In this document: piece after piece, positions 58,101 to 64,000 of the stretch
How positions within the stretch are numbered: the first letter of the stretch is position 1
How the letters are laid out: each line of letters opens with the position of its first letter
Program-made: the position numbers and the translations under genes
Notes under the pieces: generated by a model
The model's input: the letters and a program-made list of their open reading frames with translations, nothing else
Told to the model about the DNA's origin: nothing
The model's database searches: none
Source: Rhizopus arrhizus
Lineage: Eukaryota > Mucoromycota > Mucoromycetes > Mucorales > Rhizopodaceae
DNA length: 64,000 bases
NCBI GenBank assembly: GCA_024220505.1
Contig: JAKZZE010000003.1
Location: 62,001-126,000 of the forward strand
Direction of reading: 5' to 3'

Positions 58101-58762
58101 GGCATTTGTCGGTGAGCAATTGGATATTGTCTCTTAAAGGACTTTGCTCCCTTTTCCATTGGTAATTCTACTACAGATTCTGGTACTGTGCAGAAAGATC
58201 CAGCAGGAATATTTTGATTGTCATCAATTGCACTCTGGATATAAGCCATGAATTGCTTTTGTTGATCTTCGGTACCATAGGGCGAGTTGTTAGGTTCAAT
58301 CTCATTATTAGCGTCAAAATTCATATTAAGAAATTGTGCGTCTTCTTTTAATCTATTCGAATAATCATCTTCATTACCTGGGTACTTGTATGCTACTCCA
58401 GTGAGACCGATATTCATTTTTCCGAGAACATCAGTTCCAAGCAAGACATCAAATTCTTGTGTCATTGTCTCATTAAAATTTACAACTTCAAAAGAATGTT
58501 TAAAAGAGATGTTATTCATATATGTTAAAGTGAGAGGATCAGTTTGTCCAATTCGTTTACAATTATTATCTGAAGACAAAAAATTTAAAGAACCATTTAC
58601 AGAATTCACTTTGTCAATATTCAATTTATTATTCAAACAAATTTTTGATATACAAGTGATATCACTGCCAGTGTCAATCTTTCCAATTAATTTCTTGCCC
58701 TCTATTAATATAGGAGTCAAAAGTTTAAATGGATTAGTATCTTCATCTTCAGTTTTTTTATT
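55187..58762 (-). CDS. Chromovirus Pol (PR-RT-RH-IN-chromodomain)
   Basis: About 1190 codons following the gag UGA in the same frame. Order: protease KIDTGSDITC; RT with VCLDVRGINK, FTKIDLKNAYNSF and YVDDCVI; RNase H FYVATDASQYGVG, KRELYAVVFAL and LRTDHKALMYL; an Asn/Lys-rich low-complexity linker (about 56737-56830). Integrase: zinc finger HTFGHFG..CIECQRH, catalytic IGIDLLGPL, IQSDNGREF and GVSESAVKT (D,D,E), GPYIVV end. A chromodomain follows (YDVEDIRDHR..REYLVKWAGYG..NTWEKAS), which directs integration to marked chromatin in this clade, and then a basic tail. All catalytic residues are present and there is no internal stop. Confidence 0.95.
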   Translation of the reverse strand, partial: NKKTEDEDTNPFKLLTPILIEGKKLIGKIDTGSDITCISKICLNNKLNIDKVNSVNGSLNFLSSDNNCKRIGQTDPLTLTYMNNISFKHSFEVVNFNETMTQEFDVLLGTDVLGKMNIGLTGVAYKYPGNEDDYSNRLKEDAQFLNMNFDANNEIEPNNSPYGTEDQQKQFMAYIQSAIDDNQNIPAGSFCTVPESVVELPMEKGAKSFKRQYPIAHRQMPELEEQINEWIKAGIIKENRANTSFNSPLLMVPKKDENNEITSHRVCLDVRGINKLIPDVVYPVPKIRSIFDNLAGGEVFTKIDLKNAYNSFLVAPKDQHKLSFQFKNRTYTFQGCCFGLKTVTAIFCKVMKILFADMDFIETYVDDCVIKGTAENHASNVKKVIERLTSVNLKINVKKCSWYQRSIYLLGFVVESGGIIKVDPRRLTNIDSWPIPRNKKEVMRLMGIVSYMRDFIPLISRVAAPIDRLRNDPDVENNWTQEHTDAFIALKEILKSKTLLHTPDLSKKFYVATDASQYGVGTVLTQRDELNRTLHIAFASKSLSPSQRKWNTTKRELYAVVFALEKYREFLWGNKFELRTDHKALMYLHTQEQANPMMIGWLETLLDFNFDVIHIQGILNQLPDLLSRLYEPCLNNEFMLGGGDAAQKENKKEKKENKNKNKNENKNKNRNKIKVKRQTNSTAKRHNLIYSQDKKLNVLAVKIKNKKFANNPTTDYMTPPPEKRARLLEDAHTFGHFGSTSIVEQLHSQGLHWNNIYKDATETIKSCIECQRHNVSKKGYHPLKNILAYLPFDHIGIDLLGPLPVTANENVYVLVMIDVCTRYIILRPLKNKQSDTVAKELIKIFGDYGIPKIIQSDNGREFKNSLMHSLSKHLGIDRRYSTAFHSRGNGVSESAVKTTLNTIRKMVNSNSNDWDDVLPIVQLASNYKIRHRSKSAPFSLMFARRLNSFEDYSDQSIADKIPNRPVTEQELIERTDRMYQIVFPAIRERTQKIIEEANKRFNDKNMIIDLPKDTAVMVRLPGRTSKLSPLYEGPYIVVRKTQGGSYVLKDEQNELLHREYVPSELKIVSIDETAIEDEYYDVEDIRDHRGGPGQREYLVKWAGYGERENTWEKASSFSSTVPIDKYWLKRKKLKELEQARKQKMIANEIDYTKKTSARPNVTEENKNYKRKDMVQDSTVLRKSKRIRNNRN

Positions 58763-60145
58763 TCATAATGCCTTACAGTCATATGAGTGATTTTCAGCTT
58801 CTGTCATATCATGATCATGATCATTTTCTTCATTTGCAGTACGAACAATGGCATAAATTGACTTGTCCGAATCTCTTGGATTTTTTGGACCGACATGAAG
58901 TTTTCTTTTATAGTCTGCATATTCTTGACAATGATGGCCATGAGACCAACTTCTACCGCAATAGCGACAGGGTTTACTTGTGCTTGCCTTATGAGGAAAA
59001 TTTTTATTGCCATAATATTTGTTGTTTATGGTCGACGCAGCATCATTTTTCTTTTTTGTTTTACTATAGCAATCATCTTCATTGTGATTTGCAGCTGTAC
59101 CACCATGTCTTGAACAAAAGAAAGCACCAGACGAACCATGACCTTTGTTTCTTTTTTGAACACTGAAAGGACCAGCATTTGTGTGGATTCTTTTACTACC
59201 ACTGGCGACATTGGCATAGGATGCTCCTGAATATGTTCTCGGGTCATCTCCTAGCAAATTTCTTGCTATTTCAGCAGCTCTCTCTACAGTCCATGGTATG
59301 TTCTTATTTTCTTTTAAAACAAAAGCTGTCTTACACTTCTCAAGAACAGGTTCAGAGAATGATGCTTTAAATCTAGCAGCTACCATAGGATCATTTTTAT
59401 TTGCCCCAGCCTCAATACAAGTGCTTAAAAATCGGGTCATATACGAGGAGACAGATTCATTTTTATTCATGGTCATTGTGAATAAACGATGCATAGCATC
59501 TGTTCTAGCATTATCAGTCAAGAATTTGTTTGTAAATACAATTCTAGCTGTATTCCATGTATCACATCTTTTGAGCTCTTTCTCGATCCAATCATCATGG
59601 TCGAAGGCCAAAGAAACAGGGAGATACCGGCGCCAAACCTCTTGAATGTCCAAGGCAGCAGAATAGATAACCTTTTCAAAGGACCGCAAAAAGTGTTCGA
59701 CAGATTCATAACATTTCTCACCAGGAAATGGGACATCAGGCCAAGAGGAGAGTTGAAACTTGGGTATATCATTTTGGGTCAAACGCAAACCAATTTCCTT
59801 CTTGACAGGAGTGATTACAGGAGAAACAAATTTACCAGAGAGAGCAAGCAACTGTGCACCATATTTTCTCATCTTTTTAAACGCCAAGTCTGCTTGTTCT
59901 TCTTCACCAGCCATTATATGTTTTTGATATAACCGAGCAGATTCTTCCTTTTTATACCTTATGAGTTTTGAAACTTCAGCATCAATGTCATCATGATCAG
60001 AGGTAATTTCATGCGCATTGGCATTTATTTTTGGGGTTACTTCAGAGCCATCTTCAGTAAGAGAGGGGTCTTGACTTGCTTGTTCGATCTCCATATCGGA
60101 TGGATCATGCTCCATGGGTCGATCTTCTTGTTTAGGGCTTTCCAT
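58763..60145 (-). CDS. Chromovirus Gag
   Basis: 460 residues. Acidic N-terminus, then the capsid-like retrotransposon gag region (FLRSFEKVIYSAALDIQEVW; SSYMTRFLSTCIEAGANKND). Cys/His-rich nucleocapsid-like region CRYCGRSWSHGHHCQEY replaces the usual CCHC. It ends at a UGA (58763-58765) directly followed in frame by pol, so a read-through gives Gag-Pol. Confidence 0.93.
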   Translation of the reverse strand: MESPKQEDRPMEHDPSDMEIEQASQDPSLTEDGSEVTPKINANAHEITSDHDDIDAEVSKLIRYKKEESARLYQKHIMAGEEEQADLAFKKMRKYGAQLLALSGKFVSPVITPVKKEIGLRLTQNDIPKFQLSSWPDVPFPGEKCYESVEHFLRSFEKVIYSAALDIQEVWRRYLPVSLAFDHDDWIEKELKRCDTWNTARIVFTNKFLTDNARTDAMHRLFTMTMNKNESVSSYMTRFLSTCIEAGANKNDPMVAARFKASFSEPVLEKCKTAFVLKENKNIPWTVERAAEIARNLLGDDPRTYSGASYANVASGSKRIHTNAGPFSVQKRNKGHGSSGAFFCSRHGGTAANHNEDDCYSKTKKKNDAASTINNKYYGNKNFPHKASTSKPCRYCGRSWSHGHHCQEYADYKRKLHVGPKNPRDSDKSIYAIVRTANEENDHDHDMTEAENHSYDCKAL

Positions 60146-60192
60146 AGCAGTTTACCAGGGTAGGAACCAGAAGGATGATTAATTTTAAAAAA

Positions 60193-60652
60193 TGTTTTAA
60201 TCGCAAGATTAAATAAAAAATTAAACAAAAAAACAATAGCAGCAATATAAAATTAAAATCCTTCTTTATTGCAGATTTCTTTATATTGCGAAAAGGCCTC
60301 GCTTTATGGATAAAAAGTTGGCATCTATTTATATTCTTTGTGAGCGTAGATATAAAAGATATGGACTCGGTCACGATGTCGTGCTGAAGAACCAATGATT
60401 AAGCTAAAGCTTGTCGATGTTCTAATATATGCATCTGAAATTGAACAATAGAAATAATAACCAGTCAATTAACTTTGATCTAATTACTTTTGGGGTTGAC
60501 AATTGATTAGACTCTCTAGGATGACAGATATTGATCTTATTGTTCTAAATTTGGAAAAGTGTGGAATTGTTCAATCATAGTTTAATCTTTTGTGTATCGT
60601 TATTTATTTTAATACAACTGATATCATATAGAAAATAACTATGTTTACAACA
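60193..60652 (-). repeat. 5' LTR of the chromovirus
   Basis: 460 bp, promoter end of the element. Apart from one visible substitution identical to the 3' LTR. Confidence 0.95.
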
Positions 60653-61906
60653 CCTCGTATTTGTCATTTTCCAAAACTTGCAATGATTCTTGTTCATAAC
60701 TTCTTTCTAAGGCTGTTACTTCCATTTCTATATCATCGTCACTGGTTTCTTCGCTTTCTGATTCAGATTCCTCTTCGGTTGATGAGTAACTTCCTTCTGA
60801 ATCGCTATCTTCAAAGTGTACATGCTTGTCGGAATGTGAGTTTGTGAGACTTATAGGATGTTGATAGTCTTGATGGAATGTTTTCATTTTGGGTAACGGT
60901 GTACTTTTGCGTATGAAGTGTATTGGTAGTTCTGCCTTTTGGTTTTTATATTTGACTTTTAATAAAGAGCTATTGAAATCAATCTTGGCTTTAGCACGGT
61001 TTAACCAATTGCTTCCTAGTATAAGATGTGAAGGGCATGATGGCAATACTTCAATTGTGCAGGGTATGACCATGTCTTCCTTGACTTCAATTGGGACGTC
61101 GTATATCAATCCGAGAGCGGGTTGCTTGGTTCCATTTCCTAGTGTGAATACGTTTTCGGATGCTGAATCTATTTCTAATTCAAGAGCGTCTGCTAGGGCC
61201 TTTGACATACATGTCTTTGATGCTCCACTGTCTACTAGAGCTTTAATGTTTTTGTCTCCAATACTCACAGTTGAGTAGGCTGCAGTGGTATTGATTTCCT
61301 CGTCTTCTATCAGAGCCATTGTTTGTTGGGTAGCTTGTTTATTTCTTTCTTGTCTTGGCTTTCTTTTTGGTCTACATTCTTCCACAAGCTTTTTGCGTAA
61401 AGATGGGGCTACTGTGATCAAATCTCCAATTTCGATATCGGCTTTTTGTTTTAATACATCTGAGACTATATCATATTTGATATCTGGCTCTATTCTTCTA
61501 GTTCTTGGTTTATTTAGTCGACTATTAACCTTGTCTTGTATAGGAAGATCCGTATCCATAGCTTCAGTTCGAGTGGGTTGCGTTTGTTGTACTGGTGTGG
61601 GATTTTTCACTTCTTCGATATGACTTCGTGTAGTGACTTTTCTGGTTATGGTAGGTTTTGCTACTTGCTTTCCTTTTTCTTTATTTGTATGTCTAGAGCT
61701 TGGATAAGGTGTAGCTGTGGCAACGTCAGGAGGTCTTTCTGGTCTGATTGCTGCATAGAGATCCTTTTGTTTGTTATTGTATTTATCTGTTAATATTGCG
61801 TTGAGCTGTTGTTGTTTAGGGGTTTGAATGGGTTTTATATCTTTTTGGGTGTTCAGTTGACCATTCTTCTGTGAGTTATCAAAAGCAACCGACCCTAATA
61901 GTTTTT
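60653..61906 (-). pseudogene. Gypsy protease/Pol N-terminus of the composite element
   Basis: Open from the frameshift site at 61901-61907 to the chromovirus insertion. A Lys/Pro-rich linker is followed by an aspartic protease (IKALVDSGASKTCMSKALAD; LILGSNWLNRAKAKIDF) and then an acidic Ser/Glu stretch. It continues beyond the chromovirus and the Tc1-like element at 52356-52935. There is no AUG needed at its start because it is in the -1 frame of gag. Confidence 0.85.
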
Positions 61907-63055
61907 TGACTGATTATTCTGTTGATTGTTATGTTGGTTACTGGGTTGGTTATTTGGTTGCCGTTGATCCTGACTTGCTGGTTGGTCATATGATCTCCTT
62001 TGATTTGGCGTATAATTTCTGTTACTGTTATCGTATCGTCCATTGTTGTCGTTATTTCCATATCTTCCAGACCTATTATAATTATTGTTATAATTATTAT
62101 ACCTGTGGTTTCTAGTAGGTTGCTGTTGATATTGTTGACTACTAAGCTCTTGGCGAATTGTTTGTTGTATAAGACCAATAAGATCTTGTTGTTGGTTAGG
62201 ACGTATATGTTGATTTTCATTGTATTGGGTATGATGCAACTGATTACGGTTTCTTGATGTATTCATTGTTGTCAATTGATTTGTACCATGTGTATTGTTG
62301 TAATAGTAATTACTACTAGGTTGAGCATTGTTATAATGTATTTGATTATATGCTAGTGCTGGCATGGCATGTTCATTTGTATCAATTAAGTCAATATTAT
62401 GATTGCTTGATAGATGATGATGATGTTGATTGTGACTTTCGTTATGATATATCAAAGCTTGATTGACGTTTCTTGGTATGAAAGGATTATCAACCATTGC
62501 AATCTTTCGAGGTCGATTGGCGTTCCACCATCCATCGGCGTGATCAATCCAGTCTTGCATATTTTTTGAACTACTTTGTATACAAAATTGTTTTATCTCT
62601 CTAAGGAGACCTGCGCGGAAACGACTTTCAATGACTGATTCTTGAGTAATGTTGGCAAGATCTGCGGCTTCTCTTAATCTGGCCAGGAATATCTGTGGGT
62701 GTTCTTGTTCACCTTGATGGATTTCATTAAATTCTAATTCGTAATTCATTATCAATTCTGGAGTGATGTAATGATTTTTTAGAAGTTCTGTTGCATTGTC
62801 ATATTTGATATCAGGGATTCGTTTGAGTATCTCTTTTTCGTAATAGACTTTAGCTGCTCCTCGCAATTGTGCTTTGAGGATCGTGAGTTTACGTGCGTCC
62901 AGGGCGATGTTATTAAGTGCAAAGTAAGATTCCAAAATTTCCAAAAAGTGGCGAAAGTCTTCTCCTTCATAGCCATGGAAATCAATTAAAGTAGGTCGAT
63001 AACTTGCATTCATGTTAGCGTTAGCCAACGCGATGTGTCCATTTATATAAGCCAT
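61895..63055 (-). CDS. Gag of the composite retroelement, intact
   Basis: 386 residues from MAYINGHIALANAN. Retrotransposon gag core (FHGYEGEDFRHFLEILESYF; LKAQLRGAAKVYYEKEIL; EFNEIHQGEQEHPQIFLARL; RAGLLREIKQFCIQ). The C-terminal third is Asn/Gln/His/Arg-rich, with no CCHC knuckle. It ends TCA-AAA-AAC-TAT-TAG, a canonical -1 slippery site. Closely related to the broken gag at 21866-22933. Confidence 0.9.
   Translation of the reverse strand: MAYINGHIALANANMNASYRPTLIDFHGYEGEDFRHFLEILESYFALNNIALDARKLTILKAQLRGAAKVYYEKEILKRIPDIKYDNATELLKNHYITPELIMNYELEFNEIHQGEQEHPQIFLARLREAADLANITQESVIESRFRAGLLREIKQFCIQSSSKNMQDWIDHADGWWNANRPRKIAMVDNPFIPRNVNQALIYHNESHNQHHHHLSSNHNIDLIDTNEHAMPALAYNQIHYNNAQPSSNYYYNNTHGTNQLTTMNTSRNRNQLHHTQYNENQHIRPNQQQDLIGLIQQTIRQELSSQQYQQQPTRNHRYNNYNNNYNRSGRYGNNDNNGRYDNSNRNYTPNQRRSYDQPASQDQRQPNNQPSNQHNNQQNNQSKNY
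61901..61907 (-). promoter_or_regulatory. -1 ribosomal frameshift heptamer A-AAA-AAC
   Basis: On the minus strand the heptamer is in the right phase with gag (..TCA AAA AAC) and two codons before the gag stop. Slipping back one base enters the protease frame directly (CTA TTA GGG..). No downstream pseudoknot was worked out. Confidence 0.75.
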
Positions 63056-63222
63056 TTTAGTTTCAGGTAAATTTGATAATTTGTTTTTTTTTTGTTTAAG
63101 GTTGTTTCTGTAGTTGTTGAGTTTCTTTGATAAGTGTAAAGGTTTGTTATAGATTTAATTTCTTGATTTGATTTCTTGATTTGGTGTTTTATTTCCCTCG
63201 TTTGATTTTTTTTTTTTTGGAT

Positions 63223-63240
63223 CCCTCGTAGTGACCACCA
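63223..63240 (-). other. Candidate primer-binding site
   Basis: TGGTGGTCACTACGAGGG, identical to 23058-23075, two bases inside a putative LTR end. It supports 63243 as the inner edge of the 5' LTR. Confidence 0.55.
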
Positions 63241-63242
63241 AA

Positions 63243-64000
63243 TGTTATGTGTAAATTGGTTGGCTTGTAGGTTTGTGTTATAATAGAGTAAAGTTTGCTT
63301 GTGAAGCTTGATTGTAAGGTTAAGATAGCCTTGTAAGTTGTTGTTTTATATAGAATTTAAGCGGATGCTTGTTAAGTAGTGACCACCAGATCTTATATGT
63401 AAGATCAATACGATGTTTCTTGATAAAAGTTAAAGTAGAGTAAAAAGTTGTAGTGAACAGGGACTTTCTTGTTAAAGTTTGTTAATTATTGAGTAAAAAT
63501 ATATGATTTATTTAAACTGACTGACAATTTCTTCACAAAAAGATGGTATATATATATGAATAATATTTTTTTTGTTTTCTTTTTAGCTTTTCTTATTTTT
63601 TTGACTTTTTTTATATTTTCAACTTTTTTTATCTTTTTAACATTTTTTATATTTTTAATTTTTTTTATCTTTCTGACTTGACTCGGCTAATCTCTGTGTA
63701 TTGTAAGGTTCGTTATGTTTTCGGGTTTAAGTAGGTTCGATATAAGTTGTTGAGATAAAGTATTAGGTCAATTGAGATCCAATAAGGGTAAGTAATTTGA
63801 ATTATAGGCTTGCTTGTATATAGTGACCACCAGATCTTGTTAAGTGGATCAAACTTGATTTGTAAAGTAAAATGTAAAGAAATATAATAAAAATATAAAA
63901 TAGATACAATGAAGATAATTTGCTTCAAGGGAATTCGACTTGTTTGTTATAAAATAAGAAAAATAGATTTTGTCTTTTAAGAGACTATTTATTCAAAGTA
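63243..64000 (-). repeat. 5' LTR-like sequence, stacked copies
   Basis: Starts TGTTATGTG next to the primer-binding site. Further copies of GTGACCACCAGATCTT at ~63380 and ~63825 and T-rich repeats at 63570-63690. It runs off the window. Confidence 0.6.

Larger units (their letters stand above)
54576..60652 (-). mobile_element. Complete Ty3/gypsy chromovirus
   Basis: 6077 bp with two 460-bp LTRs (54576-55035 and 60193-60652), TG..CA ends, and the target duplication CCTCG (54571-54575, 60653-60657). A polypurine tract GGGGGAGGATAA lies just before the 3' LTR (minus strand; 55036-55047). The LTRs appear to differ at a single position near 60605/54988, so insertion was recent. No TGG-type primer-binding site follows the 5' LTR. 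Confidence 0.96.

Noticed and set aside
58768..59932. Plus-strand frames over gag
   Set aside because: Antisense of an intact, motif-bearing gag.

Overview
The window is nuclear DNA of a filamentous fungus, most likely a Mucorales-type Mucoromycota. The basis is AT-rich, intron-rich genes (short GT-AG introns) for clearly fungal proteins (LRO1-type PDAT, an STK16/ENV7 kinase, a GT2 glycosyltransferase, MPDU1, a TDA10-like kinase, RuvB-like 2), set beside very dense Tc1/mariner, Ty3/gypsy, DIRS-like and LINE-like debris. The species cannot be named from sequence alone.

Layout. 1-20 kb is the host-gene half. It holds an unknown 241-codon gene whose 3' end comes from a MITE, PDAT (with a one-base frameshift), a divergent kinesin-like coiled-coil gene, the STK16-like kinase, a GT2 membrane enzyme, MPDU1, decayed LINE-like pieces, a glycerate-kinase-like P-loop kinase, RUVBL2 and a small two-exon gene. 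20-24.5 kb holds Ty3/gypsy LTR-like fragments and a broken gag. 24.5-37 kb is a unit bounded by ~0.6 kb inverted repeats around one decayed gene of a family I cannot assign. That gene is interrupted by two solo LTRs and three Tc1 elements, and the right inverted repeat carries a fourth Tc1-like element that itself carries a solo LTR. Removing the insertions leaves about 4.3 kb, a candidate undescribed transposon. 37.7-41.6 kb is another TA-flanked DDE transposon, holding a nested Tc1 and a solo LTR inside its transposase gene. 41.6-43.6 kb has two tandem copies of an orphan coiled-coil ORF, each with conserved hairpins in leader and tail.

43.6-64 kb is a deeply nested retroelement, all on the minus strand. 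Going 5' to 3' it has LTR-like DNA, gag, a -1 frameshift site, and a gypsy protease/pol start. It then has DIRS-type reverse transcriptase/RNase H and tyrosine recombinase, ending in a perfect 39-bp inverted repeat and more LTR-like DNA. It is interrupted by three outer Tc1-like elements (one containing a further Tc1) and by a young complete chromovirus at 54576-60652. That chromovirus has nearly identical LTRs, a CCTCG target duplication, and gag and pol in one frame split by a single UGA.

The host genes are dispersed single genes, not operons. PDAT (triacylglycerol synthesis), MPDU1 (dolichol-phosphate-mannose use) and the GT2 enzyme are membrane or secretory functions; RUVBL2 is a chromatin/assembly ATPase. 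The transposon half is a stratigraphy: exact target duplications (TA for Tc1/mariner, 5 bp for LTRs) let most insertions be ordered. Splice sites and joins were read by eye and no database search was possible.
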